Shown here piece by piece: positions 1-7,147 of a DNA stretch of 10,298 nt. The translations under genes were made by a program, and so were the position numbers. Within the stretch, counting starts at the first letter, position 1. Every line of letters starts with the position of its first letter. Where the stretch lies: the NCBI GenBank assembly GCA_013330975.1, contig DUHG01000157.1, forward strand, positions 6,273 through 16,570, read 5' to 3'. The notes below the pieces were generated by a model, which saw nothing but the letters and a program-made list of their open reading frames with translations, searched no databases and was not told the origin of the DNA. The stretch is from Candidatus Bathyarchaeota archaeon. Lineage in GTDB: Archaea > Thermoproteota > Bathyarchaeia > Bathyarchaeales > Bathycorpusculaceae.

Positions 1-27
1 ACTTTTCTGAATCTGCCTAACTACACC

Positions 28-35
28 TTATATTA
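28..35 (+). promoter_or_regulatory. TATA-like box of the small membrane protein gene
   Basis: The sequence TTATATTA fits an archaeal TATA box. Its centre lies about 26 nt before position 57, so a transcript would begin just ahead of the AAGGAG ribosome site at 58-63 and the GTG start at 73. The assignment is by spacing and composition only. Confidence 0.45.
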
Positions 36-72
36 CTATTTGAAGCAATAGATATTGAAGGAGTGTTGATCC

Positions 73-384
73 GTGAATAAGAATTTGATCGTGGCAGTAG
101 TTGGAACTGTAGTCCCAGCAGTTATGGCAGGGGTTTTTGGCTATTGGGCTTGGATTAGTTACTCGGATTTCGTGAATTGGGCTATAATTTCAAATTGGGA
201 CCCTTTGTACCTTATGATGGTCACTCTGTTCGTTTCTGGGTTTTTTGTAGGTATGGTCTTTGTGGCAATTCCGATGTTATACAGCATGCGGCAAAGCGCT
301 AAGAAAGAACAAGAAAAACAAAAGCTAAGGGAAGAAATCAAGAGAGAGCTCGAGATGGAAGCACAGAAAAAAGTGGATGGCTAA
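73..384 (+). CDS. Small two-helix membrane protein with charged C-terminal coiled coil, function unknown
   Basis: I do not recognise this 103-residue protein. Two hydrophobic stretches (about residues 5-28 and 44-71) should cross the membrane as a hairpin. The last 30 residues (73-103) are almost all Lys, Glu, Arg and Gln, as in a cytoplasmic amphipathic helix or coiled coil that could contact a partner. The start is GTG, chosen because a strong AAGGAG site lies at 58-63 with a 9-nt spacer and a TATA-like box sits further upstream. The gene converges on the MFS gene, about 100 bases away, so the two are not co-transcribed. The architecture resembles small membrane adaptor or stress proteins, but nothing in the sequence fixes a role. 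Confidence 0.75.
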   Translation: MNKNLIVAVVGTVVPAVMAGVFGYWAWISYSDFVNWAIISNWDPLYLMMVTLFVSGFFVGMVFVAIPMLYSMRQSAKKEQEKQKLREEIKRELEMEAQKKVDG

Positions 385-390
385 AACGAG

Positions 391-405
391 AGACTGCAAA
401 AGTCT
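391..405. terminator. Weak hairpin between convergent genes
   Basis: AGACT and AGTCT form a perfect 5-bp stem around a 5-nt loop, seven bases after the stop of the small membrane protein gene. On the + strand it is followed by GTTCTT, and on the - strand by CTCGTTTT. It lies between two convergent genes and could help end either transcript. The stem is short and the T-tracts are poor, so this is only a possibility. Confidence 0.22.
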
Positions 406-488
406 GTTCTTATCTGGGCGGCATAATAAGGCACTATTCTAATATTGCTGTGGTCAACGGAGTAAGGATAGATGTCTTATTTGTACTC

Positions 489-1751
489 TCAGAATTTTCT
501 TTCTTCTTTCTTTGGCTCAGATATTCGAAAGAGCACAATGAGCATCATTGGAATAGAAAGCGCAACTGCAATGAAGAATGGCAATTGGGGCGTTATGTTG
601 TAGAATAAGTTGCCAAACAGCATTCCTATCCCTGTGAGGATGTAGCCTACGAAGTTGAGTCCGCCGTTGATTTTTCCTCTGTTTTGAGGTTCGACCAGAC
701 ATGCGGAAAGGGCCATCCCTGCTGACATCATTAACATGTGGACTAGGCCAAACAGTGCCATGGCGATCGTGACGGTGAAAATATTGCCATTTATGAACAA
801 CAGCAGTGAAGCAGCAAGCACGCAGGGCGCAATTGCCAGAGGAAGTTTCATGCCAACCCTGTCAATGATTTTTCCAATTGGGTATGCTGCGATAACCATT
901 GTCAACAGCATCGGAATGTAGGTGAGAAACCAGTCGTTCTGTGAAATGCCCAGCACGTCTCTGGCGTATATTGCGTTTATGACGTTTATCAATGCCAGAG
1001 CGAACATGACCATTACTTGGACTATGAACAGGTAGAAGACGGTGCGTGGCACAACTCTCCAGACTCTTAGGCTTTCTTTGATGGCTTGTGGATAGTGTGA
1101 TATGAAGTATCTGAATCGAATTTTCTGGGCGTTGGCGATTGTTTCTTTCAGCTTGAGTCTCCAAATGGCAGCTGCGATGAAAAGGACCATTACAGCTACG
1201 TAGACGACTTGCATGCCCAAAATCAAACCAAGAGAGACAACGAGTAACCCTCCGATTACTGTTCCTGGCGTGTTCATTGTGCCATGGATCATCTGTATTA
1301 TTGAAGATCCCACTCCTCTTCGTTCTTGTGGAACAGAGTCCTGAACCATGGCGAACAATGCAGGCTGATAGATGAGGCATAGGCTTTGGATAATTGTTCC
1401 AACCAGTATCAGGTGCCATGATGCGGTTATTGTCCAGAAGGGTGCAAGTGCGAAGAATAGGTAAGATAGTCCTATGCCGAACGTCATTGTTGTTATGAGC
1501 CATCGTCTGCCGAATTTGTCTGCGAGGAACCCTCCGGGAACGGCCACAAATGCCATGGCGAAGAAGTTTGCGAAGCCTATTATTCCAAGGGCCATTGGGA
1601 AAATGTTTCCGCCCAGAGCGTCTACGTATTGTTGGTAATAAGGAACTGGCATTTCCATGCCGATGTCCATGACTATCCAGCTTACCACGAGGATTAGGTA
1701 GTTGCCTTCTATGAAGGAAAACTCGCTCTTGAGTGCTCTGCCCAATCCCAT
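489..1751 (-). CDS. MFS transporter, probable drug or small-molecule exporter
   Basis: This is a 420-residue major facilitator with about 12 membrane helices, the usual size for the family. After helix 2 it carries motif A, GGFLADKFGRR (residues about 73-83), and the second half repeats a looser copy, GKIIDRVGMKL. Helix 5 has Gly-rich HGTMNTPGTVIGG, a degenerate form of antiporter motif C (the usual GP is TP), which hints at a proton-coupled exporter. The reading frame stays open to 1817, but the ATG at 1751 is preferred: a TATA-like box at 1788-1795 would put the transcript start near 1765, inside the longer frame, and the extra 22 residues are basic and polar. The ribosome site is weak (GAGAG). 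The gene is divergent from the PadR operon, so shared regulation is possible. Substrate unknown; a sugar or peptide facilitator cannot be excluded. Confidence 0.9.
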   Translation of the reverse strand: MGLGRALKSEFSFIEGNYLILVVSWIVMDIGMEMPVPYYQQYVDALGGNIFPMALGIIGFANFFAMAFVAVPGGFLADKFGRRWLITTMTFGIGLSYLFFALAPFWTITASWHLILVGTIIQSLCLIYQPALFAMVQDSVPQERRGVGSSIIQMIHGTMNTPGTVIGGLLVVSLGLILGMQVVYVAVMVLFIAAAIWRLKLKETIANAQKIRFRYFISHYPQAIKESLRVWRVVPRTVFYLFIVQVMVMFALALINVINAIYARDVLGISQNDWFLTYIPMLLTMVIAAYPIGKIIDRVGMKLPLAIAPCVLAASLLLFINGNIFTVTIAMALFGLVHMLMMSAGMALSACLVEPQNRGKINGGLNFVGYILTGIGMLFGNLFYNITPQLPFFIAVALSIPMMLIVLFRISEPKKEERKF

Positions 1752-1787
1752 GGTTTTCTCTCTTTTCTGGAGAAGTTTGATGCGGCA

Positions 1788-1795
1788 ATTTAAAT
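1788..1795 (-). promoter_or_regulatory. TATA-like box of the MFS gene
   Basis: ATTTAAAT (self-complementary) reads as an archaeal TATA box on the - strand. A transcript start about 26 nt downstream falls near 1765, leaving a leader of about 14 nt before the ATG at 1751. This supports the shorter MFS start. Confidence 0.45.
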
Positions 1796-1882
1796 CTTGA
1801 TGCAGCTTCCCGCGCAATGGATTAGTGAAAGGATAGAGTGTTATGGAGATTTTTCCCTTCGTCCCAAAAAACTAGGACTCAC

Positions 1883-1909
1883 ACGTCAACTGGAAATCGT
1901 TTTTGACGT
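1883..1909. repeat. Inverted repeat ACGTCAA-N13-TTGACGT in the divergent promoter region
   Basis: Two perfect 7-base arms (1883-1889 and 1903-1909) lie 20 bp apart centre to centre, about two helical turns, so they face the same side of the DNA as expected for a dimeric or tetrameric regulator. They sit about 70 bp upstream of the padR TATA box and about 90 bp upstream of the MFS TATA box. The rest of the 265-bp gap between MFS and padR shows no gene and no other clear structure apart from the promoter elements listed separately. Function is inferred from position and symmetry only. Confidence 0.35.
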
Positions 1910-1979
1910 TCGACTGCGGTTTTTCCTTTGCAAGCAATGTTGAGTTTTGGTCTTTTTACGTATTTTCAACTCGCAAATG

Positions 1980-1987
1980 TTATATAT
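1980..1987 (+). promoter_or_regulatory. TATA box of the padR-ABC operon
   Basis: TTATATAT is a near-ideal archaeal TATA box. Its centre predicts a transcript start near 2009-2010, only about 8 nt before the GTG at 2017, so the message would be nearly leaderless. The GAGG at 2003-2006 may then fall outside the transcript. No equally good box is seen before the permease, so this is probably the promoter for all four genes. Confidence 0.6.
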
Positions 1988-1999
1988 CGCAAGTGATAT
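1984..1999. promoter_or_regulatory. Putative PadR operator, ATATC-N6-GATAT
   Basis: ATATC (1984-1988) and GATAT (1995-1999) form a perfect inverted repeat with a 6-base spacer, extendable to ATATCGC/GTGATAT with one mismatch. It overlaps the second half of the TATA box, so a bound dimer would block TBP. PadR proteins commonly repress their own operons through such symmetric sites, so autorepression by the adjacent gene is the simplest reading. It does not match the ATGT-N8-ACAT form known for bacterial PadR. Confidence 0.45.
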
Positions 2000-2016
2000 G
2001 GTGAGGGATACTTCAG

Positions 2017-2568
2017 GTGTTGCGGTTGGTTTCGAGCCGAATAGGAAGGACTGTAGGTGTTCCTAGAGGGCTCCTTAGGTTCCTCGTTCTGAAAATGCTG
2101 AGTGAAAAGCCCATGTCTGGGGCTGAAATCGTTGAAGAAATCGAGAGGCAGACTGGCGGTCGATGGAAGCCAAGCCCCGGCTCAATATACCCTCTGCTGG
2201 CTTGGATGCTTGGCAAGGGCTTTACAAAAGAGTCGCCAAAGGCAGAAGAGGGTTTCAAGCGTTACAGTTTCACAGAAAAAGGAAGCGAATTCCTAAACAA
2301 GCAGATAGCTCTTGGAGAGGATTTCCTGAACAAAATGGAGTTTCTTTTACCGCTGCTTATTGGGGGGCTGCAATTCGGGTCAAACAAAGAAAAACTCCGC
2401 GGTGCAATAGAGCCAGCCAGTCAATTAGTTGGCGCCTTCATGACAATTCGCCGCAATCTTGATGACCTCTCACAAAAAGACTCAGAGGAAATAATTCAAG
2501 TGCTAAAAGAATGTTCTGAAAAGCTTGAAAAACTTGCTCAAAGATTCGGGGCTGAGGAAAAGAAATAA
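2017..2568 (+). CDS. PadR-family transcriptional regulator, probable operon repressor
   Basis: This 183-residue protein has a PadR winged-helix domain at about residues 17-90. The family hallmark PSPGSIYPLLAWM (52-64) is the recognition helix region, preceded by MSGAEIVEEIE and followed by the wing with GFKRYSFTEKG (79-89). The C-terminal half (about 96-183) is helical and charged, as in the dimerisation and ligand-sensing part of PadR proteins. The GTG start at 2017 agrees with the TATA box at 1980-1987; a TTG at 2020 would also serve. It is the first gene of a four-gene unit, 44 bp before an ABC permease, with no separate promoter seen between. PadR regulators next to ABC exporters usually respond to toxic or membrane-active compounds by releasing repression. 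The inducer here is unknown. Confidence 0.93.
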   Translation: MLRLVSSRIGRTVGVPRGLLRFLVLKMLSEKPMSGAEIVEEIERQTGGRWKPSPGSIYPLLAWMLGKGFTKESPKAEEGFKRYSFTEKGSEFLNKQIALGEDFLNKMEFLLPLLIGGLQFGSNKEKLRGAIEPASQLVGAFMTIRRNLDDLSQKDSEEIIQVLKECSEKLEKLAQRFGAEEKK

Positions 2569-2612
2569 TTTGCTTGATTTGAGGTTGCAAATGCAAGAGT
2601 CTTGGTGAAATC

Positions 2613-5600
2613 ATGGGTTTTAGGTCTAGTTTGATGATTGCATGGAGAGCTTTGTCCAGAAGAAAAACAAAAAACCTCAGTGCTATCCTTGCCGTCACGC
2701 TCGGCGTTACACTTCTTGTTGGAATCCAAATAACCACTGACACTCTAAACAACTCGTTCTTGACCAGTCTTCTCCAGACCGAGGGTGAAGTCGACTTTCA
2801 GATCGCAAACGCTACCCGCGGTGCCTATCTTAAAGCAGCAGATCAACAAGTTGTGGAGGAACTCGTACCCGACGCGCTGGGAATAATGCCTGAACTTTCA
2901 ACCACGATCCCTGCACTTTTGGAGAGTCAATTTAACCCAAGTGCATCCACAGTGGGAATAGATCCACGGTACCCTGAAGCATTTGGAGCATTCTATGATT
3001 GGAAATCAGGGAAAAAACTGAATCCCGCTGCTCTATTGAAGGATAATAGCAGTATTTTGTTATCCAGCAAACAAGCCACGAAACTCGGGCTATCTGAAGA
3101 TACACCTTTGCCTGCGACACTAACCACCGAGTTCACCAATCTTACAGTTGTGGTTGCCGAAACGCCGACAGTCCCATTGTCTGACTGGATGGTGAATTCA
3201 AATTTCACTACAGGCGAGTATACTCTCAACAGTAGCACTGCTGGTCTCTTTCTTGATCTTACTCCAATTAATCCTTACAGCATGGTAACCGTCTTCTCAA
3301 TTAAAAGTCCACAGCTTAGCCTGTCAGAGTATGAATACGTAAATATTTCAGCTGCGGGATCAGATAACGCTCGCATTCTCTTGGGCTTCTCCTTGATTGA
3401 CGGTAGTACTCTTGATCTAGTCAATTGGTCTGATCCTTTTACGATGGACACAACCCAGTTTGATCTAGCTCCCTATGCTGGAGGACTTTTGAGAGGGGAC
3501 GTTTACTGTGCATTGATGAGTTCCAATGGAACCCAAGCAAGCGTTGGCATAACAGAGATTGCATTCTGTACATCAGACCCGGTTGTATCGTACGTGCCAG
3601 AAACGTTCAGAGTAGATCTGCAAATAGTTGGAATTTTTGATTCCAACCGTCCTGGAATTGGCTCTCGGTACAATGGAGTTATCTTCAGCCTAACTCATCT
3701 GCAACAGTGGTTGAGTCTGCAGGACCCAAAAAGAGAAACAGACAAGATCAGCGCCTTCCTCGTGTGCCTGCAATCAGATCACTTTGTGTCTGAGATTGAC
3801 GAGGGTTATTTGGAATCAAGAGTGAGTTCAGTCAATGCTACAATTCCAACAACAGTGGATCCTGAAACTGGAGAAGTCAAGCAAATCTACACGGTAAGCT
3901 CAACTCGGCTAACGTTTTACGATCTTGCAGGATTTTTCATCTCACTGTTAAGCACGATCCTTACGGCTCTAGGTCTTTTGATAACCCTAACTGGAATTTT
4001 GCTCATAACAAACGTACAACTTATGAGTGTGGAAGATCGCGAATTCCAGACGGGTGTTATGCGAGCCGTAGGTGAGAACCGAAAGGGCATTTTCCAGTCT
4101 ATGATTATCGAGAACCTGTTTCAGGGAGTAATCGGCGGCATCTTGGGTTTTGTCGGAGGGTTGGCTTTCGGTCAAGCTGTAGCCATGTACCTCGCTGGTT
4201 TGTTTGGGACCGGAGAACTTAGCGTCAAGCCTGTGATTTCTCAAGAAGTAGTAATTCTATCTGTTGTGGTTGGTGTTGTCCTCAGCATAGTAACCGGAAT
4301 TCTCCCCGCATTGCGGGCCTCTCATGTTAATATTGTCGAGGCGTTAAGGGGAATCAAAGTTTCTTTCGAAGCAAAATCTGGTCGTAATCTAGCTGCATTA
4401 GGTTTGCTGATGACCATTGGAGGCATAATCGTTCTGCTTTACAATGGAGTTATCGAGACGACTTACCACCCGTTCTGGAGCATTGAAGGATGGGACACCT
4501 TGGAGGAATGGCGAGCGTTGTTGATAGGTTTTGGGCTTCTTTCTGGCGGTCTTGGGATTGTTCTCTCCAAATTCATTAGCCGAGTGAAAGCCTTCAACAT
4601 TGCAGGCATTACCCTTTACGTGATGCCTGCCATCTTGTTTGTATTCGCGATGGGCAATTGGATAACCGATGTAACTGGAATTCCGATTGAGATACTGGTC
4701 TTGGGGATGATCGAGATTATAGTTGGATCTGTAATGCTTGTAGCTTTCAACCTTCCAATTTTGATGCGCGGTTTGAGGCGCATTCTCATTAGGATTAAGG
4801 GCTTGAAAGGAGTTGGACAAATATCCCCCTCATTGATATCTTCCCATGTTACCCGTTCTACCTTGACTTTCGCTATTTTTGCGATAATCTTAACTCTGAA
4901 CGTCATAGTTGCGACCTTAATCCCTACAAGTCTTGGGACTTTGTCTCAAACGGAAGATGAATCTCGAGGAATAGACCTTTCGGTCTTTCTGAACAAACCA
5001 GAAGCAATCATTCCAGGGACTTCATATTCTCATCAACTCTACAATATCGACGAACGAATAACTGATGTTATAGGTTTCAAAACATACAAGCCAAAGGACT
5101 ACACAAAATTCTCTGCTTTGGAAGATCCTTTCTCTCCGGATTTTGATGCAACAACAGATATGCTTCCAATAAGTCTGGGCGAATTTAAAACGGATCAAAT
5201 CAGAGGTAACGCTTCAGGCTCTTCGGATTCAAACTGGCGTTATGACTTCTATTTGAATGGTTTTCCTGACGGTGTGCGTCAGTCCTTAACTTCAGATATC
5301 ACTGATCCCGAACTGCTGGACTTGTCTAGGAAAGCTTGGGATGAATTCTTCAATCCAGAGTATACGATGGCTGCATACAACGTCACTTCCGATTTTCTTG
5401 ATGCGATTAAAGGGGATTCAGATTTGTCCGGCATAGATTTTGGCGGAGCCTTCGCCGGGTTCAACGGAGATCCTCTCAAGGATGCTACTCCATTGAGAGA
5501 TGAAAACGGAAGTTTGATCGAGAACCCGATTGCATTTACGGATTCATATCTCTTGCCAGTGGGAATTCAAATATGGGTCCCAATGAACACCTCCTCCTCA

Positions 5601-6395
5601 GGCTTCCCGATTTATCAGGCATTCACTATTGGCGGGCGTCTTGACAGCCAACGTGGAGGTGGTTTTCCTTTGTCAGCACCACTTGGTTTTGGATCGGGAG
5701 ACTTTGATTTTTCCTCAATTCTGGGACATGTGTACCTGCCAGAATACTGGGCGAACCAAACAAGTTACCTAGGCGAAGCAGATGGCAAAACGGCTATTTC
5801 GAGAGAACCAAACCAATATGATTTCTATCTAATTAAGACTACACTAGGCTTTAATGATCCCGCGCTCGAAGAAATAGCTCAAGGCATAGAAGACTTTACC
5901 AACACTAATGATCAGGGCTATCGTCTCCTTGCAAATGACAACTTTATTTTTGGAAGCGCGAGTCTCATTTATGCTAGAGTGGAAACGACTCTAGAAATGA
6001 CTGACAGAATAGCGTCCTTCCTGCAAATCTATGTTTCCTTCGGACTCGTAATAGGCGCTGTGGGTATGGGTGTAATCTCTGTCAGAAATGTTGCAGAAAG
6101 AAAACGAGAAATCGGAATGATGCGGGCCATTGGCTTTCCTAGAAAGCAAGTTATGCTCTCAGTCTTACTTGAGTTGGTCGTGCTTGGAATCATTGGACTA
6201 ACAATTGGAATTGTAAATGGTTTACTAGTCAGTGTCGGTTTTGCAAACTTGCAGGGCGTGCCCTTGATTATTCCATGGGACCAGCTGTGGCTATACCTTA
6301 CCTTCATTGTGCTAATAGCGATTGGAGCAGGTTCAATCCCTGCATACATCGCTTCAAGGATTCCCCCAGCAGAAGCGTTGAGGTATGTTGGATGA
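2613..6395 (+). CDS. Large double-FtsX (MacB/LolCE-type) ABC transporter permease
   Basis: This 1260-residue membrane protein has two FtsX modules in one chain. Predicted helices: TM1 22-41; an outside domain of about 400 residues; TM2-TM4 at about 442-470, 495-525 and 547-570; four linker helices at about 593-612, 635-655, 666-684 and 691-716; TM9 751-771; a second outside domain of about 360 residues; TM10-TM12 at about 1132-1156, 1180-1210 and 1225-1248. Both modules keep the FtsX mark after the outside domain: EDREFQTGVMRAVG and ERKREIGMMRAIG, each followed by a Gly-rich helix, and end in P-A-L/Y-x-A-S...EALR. Outside domain 1 begins like a MacB periplasmic core but carries an insert at about 192-322 that looks like a beta-sandwich. 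About 15 N-x-S/T sequons lie in the two outside domains. MacB/LolCE-type permeases work by mechanotransmission rather than a classic channel; substrate unknown. Its stop overlaps the next start. Confidence 0.95.
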   Translation: MGFRSSLMIAWRALSRRKTKNLSAILAVTLGVTLLVGIQITTDTLNNSFLTSLLQTEGEVDFQIANATRGAYLKAADQQVVEELVPDALGIMPELSTTIPALLESQFNPSASTVGIDPRYPEAFGAFYDWKSGKKLNPAALLKDNSSILLSSKQATKLGLSEDTPLPATLTTEFTNLTVVVAETPTVPLSDWMVNSNFTTGEYTLNSSTAGLFLDLTPINPYSMVTVFSIKSPQLSLSEYEYVNISAAGSDNARILLGFSLIDGSTLDLVNWSDPFTMDTTQFDLAPYAGGLLRGDVYCALMSSNGTQASVGITEIAFCTSDPVVSYVPETFRVDLQIVGIFDSNRPGIGSRYNGVIFSLTHLQQWLSLQDPKRETDKISAFLVCLQSDHFVSEIDEGYLESRVSSVNATIPTTVDPETGEVKQIYTVSSTRLTFYDLAGFFISLLSTILTALGLLITLTGILLITNVQLMSVEDREFQTGVMRAVGENRKGIFQSMIIENLFQGVIGGILGFVGGLAFGQAVAMYLAGLFGTGELSVKPVISQEVVILSVVVGVVLSIVTGILPALRASHVNIVEALRGIKVSFEAKSGRNLAALGLLMTIGGIIVLLYNGVIETTYHPFWSIEGWDTLEEWRALLIGFGLLSGGLGIVLSKFISRVKAFNIAGITLYVMPAILFVFAMGNWITDVTGIPIEILVLGMIEIIVGSVMLVAFNLPILMRGLRRILIRIKGLKGVGQISPSLISSHVTRSTLTFAIFAIILTLNVIVATLIPTSLGTLSQTEDESRGIDLSVFLNKPEAIIPGTSYSHQLYNIDERITDVIGFKTYKPKDYTKFSALEDPFSPDFDATTDMLPISLGEFKTDQIRGNASGSSDSNWRYDFYLNGFPDGVRQSLTSDITDPELLDLSRKAWDEFFNPEYTMAAYNVTSDFLDAIKGDSDLSGIDFGGAFAGFNGDPLKDATPLRDENGSLIENPIAFTDSYLLPVGIQIWVPMNTSSSGFPIYQAFTIGGRLDSQRGGGFPLSAPLGFGSGDFDFSSILGHVYLPEYWANQTSYLGEADGKTAISREPNQYDFYLIKTTLGFNDPALEEIAQGIEDFTNTNDQGYRLLANDNFIFGSASLIYARVETTLEMTDRIASFLQIYVSFGLVIGAVGMGVISVRNVAERKREIGMMRAIGFPRKQVMLSVLLELVVLGIIGLTIGIVNGLLVSVGFANLQGVPLIIPWDQLWLYLTFIVLIAIGAGSIPAYIASRIPPAEALRYVG

Positions 6396-7147
6396 TGAAA
6401 AGCGAATTCTCCCGAGAGTCGTATCCCCAAAAACCGATTCTAGAGATCTCTGAGCTTCACAAAAGGTACAACGAGGGCAAATCTAACGAAGTTCACGCCC
6501 TTAAAGGAGTGAACCTTACGGTTAACCAAGGTGACATGATGGCTATAATGGGGCAATCAGGATGTGGAAAGACAACACTCTTGAACATGATAGGTCACCT
6601 GGACAAACGCTCCTCAGGAAGAATTGTAATTGGTGACGTCGATACTTCTAGACTGTCCGACTCTAAGATGACGGCTTTTCGCCGAGATAATATTGGCTTT
6701 ATATTTCAGCTATTCAATCTCTTTCCATTTCTAACGGCCGTGGAAAACGTAGAGACGCCTTTGTTGCTACGTGGTTTAAACTCCGGATTAGCTAGAGAAC
6801 AGGCAAAGATGCTTCTAAGAGAACTTGGCATGGGTGATCGACTGTACCATCTTCCCAATGAACTCTCGGGCGGTCAGCAACAGCGAATAGCTGTCGCTCG
6901 CGCTCTAATCAATGATCCGGCGATAATTCTCGGGGACGAACCAACTGGCGATCTGGACTCAAAGACCAGCGCAGATGTCATGACTCTCTTCCGTCGAATA
7001 AACAGAATCAGCAAACAGACATTTGTTCTGGTGACACATAGCAGATGGATCGCTACCCAGTGTGATTATATTGTACATATGACCGACGGCAAGATCTCAA
7101 GAATTGAACAAGGTCCGTTTACCAGTTTATTGGAGATGCGAAAATGA
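6392..7147 (+). CDS. ABC transporter ATPase, LolD/MacB type
   Basis: This 251-residue nucleotide-binding subunit is canonical: Walker A GQSGCGKT (54-61), Q-loop Gln106 in FIFQLFNL, signature LSGGQ (158-162), Walker B IILGDE with catalytic Glu183, D-loop GDLDS (186-190) and switch His216. The FIFQ Q-loop and DEPTGDLD are typical of the LolD/MacB/FtsE group that pairs with FtsX permeases. The frame is open back to 6275, but that part lies inside the permease. The ATG at 6392 overlaps the permease stop (ATGA) and has GAGG at 6380-6383 eight bases before it; a second ATG at 6395 could also be used. The overlap implies translational coupling and equal supply with the permease. A basic N-terminal tail of about 15 residues precedes the domain. 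It should power one of the two ATP sites, the fused ATPase next door the other. Confidence 0.95.
   Translation: MMKSEFSRESYPQKPILEISELHKRYNEGKSNEVHALKGVNLTVNQGDMMAIMGQSGCGKTTLLNMIGHLDKRSSGRIVIGDVDTSRLSDSKMTAFRRDNIGFIFQLFNLFPFLTAVENVETPLLLRGLNSGLAREQAKMLLRELGMGDRLYHLPNELSGGQQQRIAVARALINDPAIILGDEPTGDLDSKTSADVMTLFRRINRISKQTFVLVTHSRWIATQCDYIVHMTDGKISRIEQGPFTSLLEMRK

Noticed and set aside
862..1788. Long - strand frame of about 308 codons overlapping the MFS gene
   Set aside because: It is a shadow frame: Arg, His and Asn-rich with no domain, while the MFS frame has clear helices and motifs.
1752..1817. 22-residue N-terminal extension of the MFS transporter
   Set aside because: The likely TATA box (1788-1795) lies inside it, and the added residues are basic and polar, unlike the start of an MFS protein.
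2585..2596. Palindrome TTGCA-AA-TGCAA between padR and the permease, with a similar TTGC-AA-GCAA at 1928-1937
   Set aside because: Short, different in length from each other, and not placed relative to a recognisable promoter; probably chance.
6275..6391. Upstream extension of the first ABC ATPase
   Set aside because: It lies wholly inside the permease's last helix in another frame; the ATGA junction at 6392 has a ribosome site.
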